From: Mauremys mutica
Lineage: Eukaryota; Chordata; Testudines; Geoemydidae
Direction of reading: 5' to 3'
Assembly: GCF_020497125.1 (NCBI RefSeq)
Contig: NC_059084.1
Coordinates: forward strand, 10,753,501-10,817,500
Length of the DNA: 64,000 nucleotides
Position numbers and translations under genes: made by a program. Within the stretch, counting starts at the first letter, position 1. Every line of letters begins with the position of its first letter. Shown piece after piece: positions 32,500 through 42,985 of the stretch. The notes beneath the pieces were generated by a model. It was not told the DNA's origin and did no database searches. It saw only the letters and a list, made by a program, of their open reading frames with translations.

Positions 32500-33000
32500 G
32501 GGGGGCCATGGCGTATGTGTTCATTAAGTGCAAAGAACTCTTGGCCCTCAGAGACCAAGTACGGGCTCTGGAGACCAGAGTGGCTGAACTGGAGGAGCTA
32601 AGGAAGACAGAGAGGTACATAGAAGAGACTTTCCAGCCCACCATAGAGTGGTCCCACCCCCAATCTGACAGCCTCTGAGGAGGAGAATGAAAGTCTCAGG
32701 GAAGGAGAACATAGATGATGTCATGGGATCCTCTCACACTGAAGATACGTCGCCGGGAGAGGGAACTCTACTTATTAGGAAGAGACAAGTAATAGTAATG
32801 GTGGAGCTGATCTTAGAAACATAGATAGCTGGGTTTGTGATGAGTGGGAGAACCACATGGTCAACTGCCTGCTGGGTGCGGAGGTTGCAGATCTCTTGAG
32901 ACATCTAGACAGGGTTATGAGTAGTACTGGGGAGGAGCCGGTGGTCATGATACATGATACCAGGGTACAAAATAATGGGGCATTGCTGCTGATCCCTGTC
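32500..33000 (+). mobile_element. CR1-type ORF1 relic
   Basis: Translation near 32510-32640 gives CKELLALRDQVRALETRVAE then LEELRKTERYIEETFQP, a leucine-zipper-like coiled coil typical of the N-terminal ORF1 of long CR1 elements. Further on, 32880-32970 gives ADLLRHLDRVMSSTGEEPVV then MIHDTRVQNNG, which fits the start of the esterase-like domain of CR1 ORF1 ('P-V-V-V-H-V-G-T-N-D'). Stops separate the two, so it is dead. The RT half is absent here. Confidence 0.55.
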
Positions 33001-33692
33001 AGACCCCTTTTTCTGTATCCCTTGTGCAATCCGCTTACAGATGTTCACATTTCCATGGCTGGTCTGTAGCTCTGCTTGCACAGGCTCGTCTCCTCAGAGG
33101 CCCAGGAGATACAAAATCCTGCCTACCCAAGGTAGGAACTCGTCCAGTCCATGGAACTGGCATGGTGAGTTGCACACTACAGGGCTGAGCTGCTAGATGT
33201 GTTTGCCGAGGTGGGCAGTCAGGAAAAGACATTTAAAAAACATGCTGGGGTTTTAAAATGATGTGTACGTGACTTCCAGTCTCTGTGACCCCATGGCAGT
33301 GGAGTTTAAGGTACTGACCAGAGTGGCCACTGTTGCAGGGAATGGGACATTGTGGGACAGCTGTCAGGGTCAACCCAGGTCCTGTAGTGTCTATCCTCTC
33401 CATAGGTCAACGTCAGTAGGTTGACCATGGCTCTGCACCATTCAGGGAGGCGATTTTACTGTGCAGCTGCAACAGGGTGCTTATGTCAACCAGAGACAAA
33501 ATTGAGCGAGCAAGCTGACTTATAATCAACCTAACTTTGTAGTGTAGGCCAGGCCTTAGATACTGGAACATCTATTCAGTGACAAATATGGGCAAATGAA
33601 AATATTTGTTAACAACATCACGACTTCAGGCCTAATGCAAAGCCCACTGAAGTCAATGGAAAGACACCAATTGATTTTGAGAGGCATTGGAT
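33001..33692. other. Non-coding; one MITE end
   Basis: The right end 'tttgtagtgtaggccaggcc' at about 33536-33556 matches the right terminus of the 24264 MITE, preceded by 'ataggtcaacgtcagtaggt' and 'gcttatgtcaacc'. A left end cannot be placed with confidence. The remainder is unassigned. Confidence 0.4.
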
Positions 33693-33813
33693 TAGGGTGA
33701 CCAGATATCCCGTTTTTATAGGGCCGGTCCTGGTTTTTGGGACTCTCTCTTATATAGGCCCCTATTACCCCCCACCCCATCCTGTTTTTCACAGCTGCTC
33801 TCTGGTCACCCTA
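33693..33813. mobile_element. 121-bp MITE with perfect TIR and TSD
   Basis: Termini TAGGGTGACCAGA are exact inverted repeats (13/13). Flanked by an exact 8-bp duplication CATTGGAT (33685-33692 and 33814-33821). The interior reads 'cccgtttttatagggccggtcc' and 'ttatataggcccctattacc'. Perfect ends and TSD indicate a comparatively recent hAT-type insertion. Confidence 0.93.
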
Positions 33814-34984
33814 CATTGGATCAAACTCCCAGACAGAAATTGTTATTATTAAGGCTTCAATCCTGCAATTTACAATGTGAAGTCAGACTGCTACCCCTAT
33901 GTAGAGCTCCACTTATGTCAGGCTTCTGTGCTAGTGCTGTAAATTGCAGGATCAGGGCCTATATCAATAACAGAACATTAACACTTTAATAAGCTTTAAA
34001 AATTTTTATCTAGACTTTAGATTTTGCTACAGTCCTGAAGTGGTTTGCTGATTTCAAAATTTAGTAATTTATTTGCTAAAGAGAAACAAAAAGTAAGTTA
34101 AACTCACCAAAGTATTTCTTAAAAGGGTCCACATAGCATTATAATAACACAGTGAGTAACAGTTTACATGGAAATTCAACCAACCAAATCAAACACTGTC
34201 CTGAAAGAGCGAATGCTGTAATTTAGGAAGGATACAATGTATTAGTTACACATTACAAAGATTTTTGATCACTGTTTTATGAGCAAGTCCTCGATCATGC
34301 ATTATATTGTGGTATAAACTATATATGTATATAAAACACAAAAAATGTTTTCTGTCCCTTCCATTCTTGCTTTTCTTCCTGGGGAAGCCAATTATTCTCT
34401 CCACTGTGCTCCTGACTACCTCTCAAAATACACCATTTTTGAAGGTAAATGCTGATGCTAATATAATCTTGACAGCAGCTAAGAATCACATGGAACATAT
34501 CTCTTGCAAACAAATATTTAGCACTGGAAAAATACACCAGTGTTTTAAACATACTTATCCCAGTTTTACTAAACAATAAAGGTAATTTTGCTAAAGCCCA
34601 TTTATCAGCACCTAGATATACCACATTGACTCCTCTCTACAAATACCATGGATTAGATCAAACAGGATAAAATAACAGTTCTTTAATTGTAATTTAAGAT
34701 GAGAAGCCATGAAGCAAAGAATCAAACTCTGAACACTTCACAGGAACTTCTAAACCTGCTTGGCTCAAGCAGAAAAATCCAGCCTCTACATGTAATCGTT
34801 TATTTCCCTTTTTAAAATCACCTCTTAACCCCTTTGATTTCCCAACAAGGCAGCTGTCGCGTCTATCCGCTCCTTGAATAACTTAACCTGACTGTGACAA
34901 TAAACGGGCCAATAGAAGAAGGCGTCTCTCAATCAAGGCACAAGCGACACCGAATCAACTCTCTGGCTACCTGATTCATAATCA
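33814..34984. other. Non-coding; one palindromic repeat
   Basis: 33848-33955 is a hairpin-like repeat (caatcctgcaatttac / gtaaattgcaggatc). After that the sequence is AT-rich and I see no feature until the CpG-rich stretch at 35 kb. Confidence 0.45.
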
Positions 34985-35365
34985 ACTTTAACCTGTCAAA
35001 CCACGGCGCGGGGAGGGCCAGCGGCTGGGCGGCTTGTTCACCTTACAGATCATCTGGAGACCCTTGAAATAACGAACCCACTACACGGCTCCAACGCCAA
35101 GCCACGGAGAGAAGCGTCCTGGTCTCCAAGACGCTTTCCAGTTAGTTAGTAAAGTCTGAGCGTTTCAGACCAGACACAGGCAGCAGCCAGCTTCCTCCCG
35201 CAGCGCACCTACACCACAACCGCGTTTAAAGGACAACCGAAGCGGCAAGGGACTTGCAAGCCCCCATTGGCCGCTGGCACCCCCAGGGCTGCGCACACAC
35301 GCGCAGCCAGCCCGGGGACCTGCCCGCGGAGTCAGGGGTCTGGGCAGCGCCCGCCCCGCTCGCTC

Positions 35366-35375
35366 CCTCACTCAC
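35366..35375 (-). other. 5' splice donor of the G-alpha exon
   Basis: On the minus strand the exon end CTGCTGG is followed by GTGAGTGAGG, a near-ideal donor (consensus GTRAGT). Reading on into the intron gives a stop within two codons, so splicing is needed for a functional product. Confidence 0.85.
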
Positions 35376-35616
35376 CCAGCAGGAGCAGCCGGTGGGTCTG
35401 CTTGTACTCCCGCTTCTCGGCTTTCAGCGTCTTGTCGATGCTCTTGCTCCGTTTCTTGTCCGCCTTCTCCTTGGCCACCAGCTCTTCCCGCAGCCTGTGG
35501 AGCAGCTGGGGGTCCGCGTGCTCCAGCTGCCCGGCGTGCGGCTCCCCCTCCCCGCCGTAGGCGATGGAGGGGTGGGCTCCGAGCAGCCGGGCTCGCAGGC
35601 TGTAACACATCCCCAT
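35376..35616 (-). CDS. GNAL: First coding exon, Gs/Golf-class G protein alpha subunit
   Basis: Partial gene: first coding exon only. The ATG sits in a strong start context (GCGCCATGG). It encodes 80 residues plus one base: MGMCYSLRARLL at the start, a middle of low conservation, then KSIDKTLKAEKREYKQTHRL and LLLG. THRLLLLG is the Gs/Golf form of the sequence just before the P-loop (GAGESGKS) of G alpha proteins. The exon stops there in phase 1 at G|GTGAGT, the conserved first intron position of this class. The MG(L/M)CYSLR start is what I recall for the extended first exon of GNAL; Cys4 could be palmitoylated. Golf/Gs alpha couples receptors to adenylyl cyclase at the plasma membrane. Later exons should lie to the left but are not seen within 35 kb, in keeping with a long first intron. 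A GNAS-like paralogue is the alternative. Confidence 0.75.
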
Positions 35617-35720
35617 GGCGCAAAGCTGGAGGGTCCCTGGCGCCTGCCCTTTACCAAGCCCCAGGCATGGTCTCCAGCTGGGAGCCAGCCTCTGCCAGGG
35701 GGATTCTCCCTGCGGCCTCT

Positions 35721-38640
35721 TAAGGTGGAGCTGCTGCCCCGGGGCTCAGGAGCACATTTTTCCCTCCCCCTTTTGGTTCATTTTTTTTTTCTTTCCACAC
35801 TCATAAGGGGAAATATACACGTGATCCCGACCTGGTTACCGTATTCTCCAGAAAACCCAGGCGGGGAAGATACTGTACTTTTTCTTTTTTCTTTACAATG
35901 GCTTTGCTTGCTGTGGGCGGTGCTGGGCTGTGTAAGAAGTGTCTCACTATCTCCTTCACCTCCTCCTCCATTAGCTAAACATTCGCTTTGAGGTTGCTGG
36001 GGAATTGACTCCAAGGGCTGTTCTGAAGCTGGACAATCCCACTGAGGGAGATTTAAAATAAATACGATGGTTAAGATTTGTAACTATCTCATGGAAACAC
36101 AGGAAGCAAAATCATTTTTAACTGAGAAAGCTTCATCCAACCCATGCACTTCAGAGCCCTTCCTACGTTAAAGGGACACTGTCAGATTAAAATCCGGTAT
36201 TTTTAAATAACCACAACTCCTTTCTTGGGCTACTGCTAACACCTGAGCTATCAGAACAGACCAGTACAAGTCTGCCCAGAAGTTTGTATTATTTTATTGT
36301 GCTGGCTTAGGGGGGAAAAATCCTAAACGAATGGACAGTTAAATCTCTGTGTCTTCTAACCAGCCTTGGCTTTTGATGAGTGATAACTTTTTGCATCTGT
36401 AGCAGTTCACTGATTGGATAATATAAAGGCAAGAATTATTTGATGCCAAATATATCCCTGTCTTCAATGCATATTAGGGAGAAAGATATTTATGGGTACT
36501 ATCACTTTTCAGTGGAAGATTACATAGATTGGTAGCTTTCTGATCCTGTGTACCCCTTTTCTAGCCATGTACTGTCCTACAACCCCCAAATGTATCAACA
36601 ATAAATCCTATGCCCAGTCCTCAACTGGTGTAAATCCATGTACATTTGCAGTTCAGGATCTGGCCTGTTTTTTAGTGGCAATAATTTAAAAAATCTAATT
36701 TGTTGCAGTTTTTGCTGTTTCTTTACTCTTTGATTCTGATTAGTTATTTGCATTGTGGTTACATCTGGAGGGGCTTAGTCTCATTGTGCTAGGCACTACA
36801 CAAACATACAACAAAGGGATGGTCCCCACCCCAGAAAGTTTTATATTATATGGCCCAATACTGTAATCCCTACTCAAGTTATTCATCTCATTGAGGTCAG
36901 TAGGATGGCTTTGAATGAGTAAGAACTGGGCATTAGGGAGACATGCTTCTTCCAGTTACTCTCCTATGTCAGGGCTTGTCAGGATGAGTGATTTCCCCTC
37001 ACCCCCACCCCTGATTAGGTTTGCGTGCACGAACAGTTTTGGAACAGTTATTCTGAAATAATTGCATCCACATGTCTGGCTGTTACCTACTTCCCTCCAA
37101 ATCAGTATATACACATGGTACTGACTTTTTTCCAAAATAAGTGCTCAGAATTCTGACTAGATCTCCACTGGCATTTTGTCCTGCTGGTGAGCTCTATGCA
37201 TGTTGGGATTTTTCTCACTGTGCATTGTGGGACAGCTACCAGAAGCCCTGCGAATTCAGGGACTTGTGGTCACAGTAGCAAATTCCTATGAATCCTCCGC
37301 TGGCATCCCATGATTTATCCACCTTTTGTGAATCAGGGCCATTTTCAAACTGCTGTCAGCCAGCACAGAAGGAACACAGCTGTGTGCCATGGTCCAGACA
37401 CTCATTAATATAGAGAGGTTGCTACACATGCATTAGCGATCGTGCACCTTGAAGGCTTTGGAAGCCAGCCACTGCGCTGCTGAGCTGATTTCAACAGCGG
37501 AGACAGAAACTGGAGCAGCTAATTGTGGGAAAAAAAAACTTGTCCTAGAGAAGATTCATTCAAAGGAGAGCTGTTTCTGGACTCGGGGAAACCAACATTG
37601 ACTGCTGGGAAAAGATCATGATGCTGCTGCTCAGTATTTGGAGAATCAGACCCTTAAACTGGAAAGAGACTAGTCATTTTCACGTTCTGTTTCTCTTGAT
37701 GCTCCCTACATTATTTCTGGCAGCATCCATGTACTAGGCACTGTACAAAACAAAGGAAATAATAATAGCAAGAGATTGCTGCAATGTGAACAATGCAAAG
37801 CAATTCTTAAAACAAAAATGTTCTTTTAATCCAAGGGCTGTTGTTTGCCCTGATTCTGCATCTGAGTAACTTTATGCACTCGTGTGTATAACTGGAGATC
37901 CAGGGCCTTTGAGGGGAACTTCAGGGGAGAGAAAGGCAGTTGGGGCTAGATTGACGCTTTGCTTGTAAAAGACATGTCATGCAATTGCACTGCCGCAGAA
38001 AGAGAGGAAAAAAGTTATGAGTCAGAGGTACCCCTCAGAGTTATAATTCCCCAGGAGATCCTCTGATGCACAAGGAGGGGGAACAGCATGTTCCATCAGC
38101 CCCTTGCTATACACAGCACATTCCCTCCTCTGTGCTCAGTTAGCTCAGCCATTTGGCACAGGTGTGGTGGGCAAAGCCAAGAGTCAACCAAATCCCTGCT
38201 CTTCCCTATGCATCTCTGGTCCCTTCCTGTCCACTTGTGTGCTGTGGGGAACTATGACTCCGTGGAATCAGCTCTTATCTTGGTGTTTGGGCTTCCTATC
38301 TGTGCAAGCCCTCCATGATCATGCAGGGTGTGCGCCTGGGGGGAGGGTCAGCGGCATTGTCTTATGCTCTCTTCCCCCTATACAGCCATATAGGGCTAGG
38401 TTACAGTTTAATGCTTAGGAAATAAGAAAATGTGATTGTAAAACCATAAAAATAGGTGTGGGGGGGGCAGGGCCAGTGTAATACCTGAAACAAACTTTAA
38501 CTTGTTTTTAAAAAACTGAGCTAGATTTCAAGTAGGTGGAGTCCCTTTAAAAAAAAACCCACAGAAACATTTCTACAGATATTAAGGGCATGTGCCGGTT
38601 TCAGTGTTTGTTTTTTAATGTTGTTCTAAGGGACTTACAG
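35721..38640. other. Non-coding; short old repeat pieces
   Basis: 36775-36850 ('cattgtgctaggcactacac', 'gatggtccccaccccagaaag') and 37722-37765 ('tgtactaggcactgtacaaa') are pieces of a repeat also seen near 59.15 kb. 36850-36935 looks like a palindromic MITE relic. The frames at 38088-38418 have no recognisable domain. Nothing else seen. Confidence 0.4.
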
Positions 38641-39115
38641 GTACACAGGACTGGGGTCCTGAGCAATGGGGAGGGGGCACTCAACCAGAAGGGGCAGGGC
38701 CTCAGGTGGAAGGGGCGGGGTCTTTAAATTCCTGGGCCCTTTAAATTGCCGCCGCTACCCGGGGCTCCAGCAGCAATTTAAAGGGCCTGTGGCTCTGGTA
38801 GCGGTGGCAGGGAGCCCCGGGCCCTTTAAATCACCGCTGGAGCCCCATGGTAGTGGGGGCTGTGGCGGCAGCCGGGAGCCCTTGGGCTCTGGTGGTGATT
38901 TAAAGGGCCCAGGGCTCTGGCCACCGCCATCACCCCAAGGCTCCAGCAGTGGGGCTCTGGTGGCGATTTAAAGGGCCAGGGGCTCCGGCCACTGCCAGGA
39001 GCTCAGGGCCGTTTTAAATTGCTGGCCTGGGAAGGCTGCCCCCTGCCGGTATGGTAGGCTGTATACCAGCTCTTGCCAGTATGCCATACTGTACCGGCTT
39101 ACTTTCACCTCTGGG
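38641..39115. repeat. GC-rich mosaic repeat with TTTAAA blocks
   Basis: At least six segments of the form (g)ggccctttaaat or atttaaagggcc alternate with 'ggctctggtggcg' or 'ccaccgccat' in both orientations, so the body is a chain of inverted and direct copies. The right border 'ggtatggtaggctgtatacc' to 'gtaccggcttactttcacctc' has the look of a DNA-transposon end. The frame 38666-38971 (plus) is a by-product. Confidence 0.6.
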
Positions 39116-40613
39116 TTTATAGTTTAATGTACTTTATGAATACCTGAAGGAGGCATTTCTGGGCCTAAGTAATGGGAGAGCTGTCTTCATGATAGTTTCA
39201 CTATCCAGGAATGGAAATACTATGAGAAGACACAATCTTGCAAAACACACACACTCTCTCTCTCTCTCTCTGGCTTTCTTGTGTCCCTGCAGAACCAGAT
39301 GCATAGCCCTGTCTGAAGTTAGTTTTCATCTAAAAAAAAAAATGTAAATTTGGGGATTATCTATACATGCTTCCAGTGTCCCTTTACGAACTGACTTCTC
39401 TGGGAGCTGGCATTACGATGAATAGGACAAAGGTAAATTTGCAACTAAACTACAAGAGTGGGTTTCTGGAACTCCAGAGCAGGCCATACCCATGTCTTGG
39501 GGATGTTGCTCATTTCAAACTGAAGTTTACCTCCATCTAACACAATGTTTTCTCGCCTTTGTTACAGTAGATAATTTAAGGCCAGAAGATCCCACCTTTA
39601 CTCACTCTGAGTAGTACTTTACTCCATGAGTAGTCCCATGGAGGTCAATGGGACTACTCCCAGAGTAAGGTGCCACTCATCATGAGCAGGTGGGGGGGCA
39701 GAATCTAACTCTTTGCTATTTGTTTCCTCCCGTTTATTATAATATACCTAAACAATGCTCTAGATGCCGATTCAGTGCTCTGGTGCCTGGATATTACCGT
39801 ATTTGGTGCCTTGTAAATACCAGAGAGAGATTAGATAGCTATACAAACCACTGCACAGCAGAAAAATTCACCGCAGCTATGCGGCCATGACCCCAAAATT
39901 GTAGAAACAGTGATTTTGTGCTGCAGAAGTGAATCAACCCCACGTCCTACTGAAGTGTCCTCACCACTATTTTTCTGTGTCCCTCATTGTGATGTCTTTC
40001 CCCCGGGACTGAACTTCTGTCTGTCTCATTCGTATACTCAAGTGAAAGAAATGTAAGATGCTGACGGAATATAAAGGCCAGGCAAGTGGATTTGAGGAGT
40101 ATTATTAAGTTCTTCCCCCCCACCCCAACCCCATCTGTGGCTTTTGGAGAGGCACTAGAACAAGAGTAAGGTTATATTTAGAGCTGAGATGATTCTTTGA
40201 GGCACACTATGTTACAAAAGTCAGTGCGCTGCCGCTGCCTGAAAAAGGAACAAGAGCCCTTGACTGGCCATTGCGGGGCGGAGGGAAGGGAAAAGTAAAA
40301 GGACAACAGAAGGCAGCATTCAGCTAAAGAATCAGATCCCCCAGAGCTTCAGAAGGACAAATATTATCAGCTTTGTGTAATGCACAACAATGAGACTTTG
40401 AAATGTTAGGATTAGTTGGGTTGGCTGCAATTAAAATTTGGAAACCTTTCCAAAGATGAGTTCTTCCCAAGTGCCCTTAACAGCTGTCTTGAATGGCGTT
40501 TTACACGGCATGCAACACCCATTCTTACTGCAATGAGCCTTATAAAAAACCAAACCCTCCCAAACCATAGGTAAAGGTGTTAGCTAGCCATTTAAAACTC
40601 AGACACACTAGCC
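39116..40613. other. Non-coding; microsatellite and hairpin relic
   Basis: A (CA)5(CT)9 tract lies at 39245-39271. 39595-39680 is an imperfect palindrome around 'catggaggtcaatgggact'. No gene recognised; the frame 39690-39890 has no domain. Confidence 0.45.
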
Positions 40614-40905
40614 CAGGGGTAGGCAACCTGCGGCACGCAAGCCGATTTTCAGTGGCACTCTCACTTCCCGGGTCCTGGTCACCGGTCTGGGGGGCTCTGC
40701 ATTTTAATTTAATTTTAAATGAAGCTTCTTAAACATTTTAAAAACCTTATTTACTTTACGTACAACAATAGTTTAGTTATATATTATAGACTTATAGAAA
40801 GAGACCTTCAGAAACGTTACAACGTATTACTGGCACGCGAAACCTTAAATGAGAGTGAATAAATGAAGACTCAGCACAGCACTTCTGAAAGGTTGCCGGC
40901 CCCTG
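40614..40905. mobile_element. 292-bp hAT MITE with perfect 8-bp TSD
   Basis: Ends CAGGGGTAGGCAACC and (reverse complement) CAGGGGCCGGCAACC, 13/15 matching. Exact duplication CACTAGCC at 40606-40613 and 40906-40913. Interior has 'gattttcagtggcactc' and an AT-rich middle with 'ttatatattatagacttatagaaagagacc'. No transposase. Confidence 0.93.
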
Positions 40906-41789
40906 CACTAGCCAGTCCTTTGCCCTCTGCCCACAACATGTCTTTAAATTCCCAGAACAAACATGACAGCACCATACTAAAACAGCAGGTGGAGTTAGAT
41001 ACAGGTATCTGGCAAGAAAAGGAGATATAAGAGCAGTTTGAAATTAAAATGTGTATATGCTGGTCTACTCCTGTCTACCGTCCATGCCTACAGTTACTGT
41101 GTAACTCTGAATTCATTCAGCTTCCTCAATCATTGTGTCTTCTCACTATACTGATCAGCATTTCTGGACTGTATATTGGCCACCGGCCAATTCAGATGGC
41201 AAAACTTTTACTGAATTCAGTGGCAGCATGATAAGGTCTTAGTTTTCTATTTCACAGTTAGGTGTATTACAATGATATTGATTAATTTTGAAAGTCACAC
41301 AGGTCTGAATACCACCTGATGATCAAAGTATCTTTTATTACATATGGGCATGAACATTGTAGGGGCTTTTACACAGTGGGATGGAATTTGGCCACAAAAA
41401 GCAGAGGTTTAATCGTAGTTTACACAAAATGCACTGACAGGATGTGAAGCCAGGTTTCCAAAGAGTTCTACCTCAGTTCTCCATGTTAATGTCATGGTTG
41501 GGCACACGTACTGGCTAACTGCAGTCAGTGTGTTCTCTCAGATGTGCAACTCTGTGCTTAACTTCTTTGAAAAACTCCTTAAAGGGAGTACTAATATATC
41601 ATATTCACTTCCTATGCACATTAAAGAGAGCTGGGACAAGAGGCAAGACATTGCTAAACTCCTAGTACGATATGCTAACAGCTGTTTTTCCACAGAGCAG
41701 TTTGACAGCGAATAAGAGTGAAATACTGTTAAACCCCCCACACCAAAAAAAAACAAACAAAAAAAACCCACCCAGGATGTTGATTGTGT
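40906..41789. other. Non-coding stretch, nothing recognised
   Basis: No repeat family or gene that I can name; several short frames are not supported. Confidence 0.4.
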
Positions 41790-41942
41790 CCTGTAATAAT
41801 AATTATACCTAGCTCTTAAACAGCACTTTTCATCAGTAGATCTCAAAACACTTCACAAAGGAGGTAAGCATCATTATTTCCATTTTACAGATGGGGAATG
41901 GAGGCATAGGAAGGTGACTTACACAAGGCCAACCTTTTGGAG
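41790..41942 (-). mobile_element. MIR-like SINE fragment
   Basis: Reads 'ctagctcttaaacagcactt', 'caaaggaggtaagcatcat' and 'ccattttacagatggggaat', the reverse complement of the MIR core region ending in the 'cctcagtttccc' type motif. The tRNA-like head to the right is lost. Confidence 0.75.
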
Positions 41943-42661
41943 ACCAAGACATGAGCAGTCAGACCTCATAGTTAGAGCAGCAGTCAGTAGCCAGGAATGG
42001 AGCCAGACTCGGAGGCAAGGGTCAGAGCCAAAGTCAGAAATTGGAGCTGAGGGTCAGAGCCAGGTTACCTGGACCAAGTCAAGTCTGAATCCAAGACTGG
42101 GGACTATCACAGCTTCCCGCAGCTCCCATTGGCCTGGAGCGGCGAACCGCGTCTAGGGGGAGGTAAACAAACTGGCCCGTCCCGTCAGGGGCTTTCCCTA
42201 CACAAGGGGCATCCCAAGTTTGGGAAACACTGATCTATAGACTAGACCATGTTTCACTTTATTCAGAATAGCATTAAGGTAGGTTAGAGCTGTTTTGGCT
42301 TCAGTATGGTACAACATTCATTTACTTCCCTACATTCTTTTAGCTCTTGCGGGCATTTCTACTTCCAGCACACAGACATTTAAAACAGGGCACTCTAACC
42401 ATTAAAGGATATTGAGCTTCTGTATTCCTTCCTCCCTTAGGGTGTCCTCGTCCAATCCTGTATGAGATAACTACTCTTCATAGGAATCAACATTTCTGAC
42501 AAACCATTAAGTTCATCTCTGTTTTCCAATGAAAGTGATTCTTAGGAATGGTGTAAATAATTAGAGTAATGTGAGATTAATTAATGCCAACTGCCCTCTT
42601 GGAAGGTAGGTGGACCACCATCTGCAGCATAAAGAAGTGTTGGGGTTAAGGAGCACACAAA
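41943..42661. other. Non-coding stretch
   Basis: 42110-42240 has 'gcttcccgcagctcccattgg' and 'cctacacaaggggcatccc', 'tttgggaaacactg', which may be the right end of another hAT-like element, but the left end is not found. Otherwise nothing. Confidence 0.35.
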
Positions 42662-42985
42662 CAGGGCCGGCTCCAGACCTCAGCGCACCAAGCGCGCGCT
42701 TGGGGCGCATGCCGCGGGGGGCGCTCTGCCTGTCGCCGGGAGGGCGGCAGGCGGCTCCGGTGGACCTCCCGCAGGCGTGTCTGCGGAGGGTCTGCTGGTC
42801 CCGCGGCTCCGGTGGACCTCCCGCAGGCATGCCTGCGGATGCTCCACCGGAGCCGCGGGACCAGCGGACCCTCCGCAGACATGCCTGCGGGAGGTCCACC
42901 AGAGCCGCGGGACCGGCAACCGCCAGAGCGCCCCCCGCAGCATGCCGGCGTGCTTGGGGCGGCGAAATTCCTAGAGCCGCCCCTG
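42662..42985. mobile_element. hAT-like element with palindromic GC core
   Basis: Ends CAGGGCCGGCTCCAGA and (reverse complement) CAGGGGCGGCTCTAGG. Flanks CACACAAA (42654-42661) and CACACAGA (42986-42993) agree at 7/8. The core alternates 'ggtggacctcccgcaggc' and 'gcctgcgggaggtccacc' type segments, with one perfect 18-bp palindrome CCGCAGGCATGCCTGCGG at 42821-42838. Arg/Gly/Pro-rich frames on both strands (112-149 codons) are by-products. Sister of 47253-47616. Confidence 0.87.

Larger units (their letters stand above)
34985..35720. promoter_or_regulatory. CpG-rich stretch around the G-alpha first exon
   Basis: GC content and CpG frequency rise sharply compared with both sides, with many CG dinucleotides from 35000 to 35620 ('cacggcgcggggagg', 'gcgcccgccccgctcgctcc'). 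It includes the coding exon, its start and the start of the first intron. There is no TATA box at a convincing distance. This is the usual form of a vertebrate CpG-island promoter, here reading to the left (minus strand). Confidence 0.7.

Noticed and set aside
35254..35991. 245-codon plus-strand frame over the G-alpha exon
   Set aside because: It is the antisense of a GC-rich coding exon that has a clear start, family motif and splice donor on the other strand.
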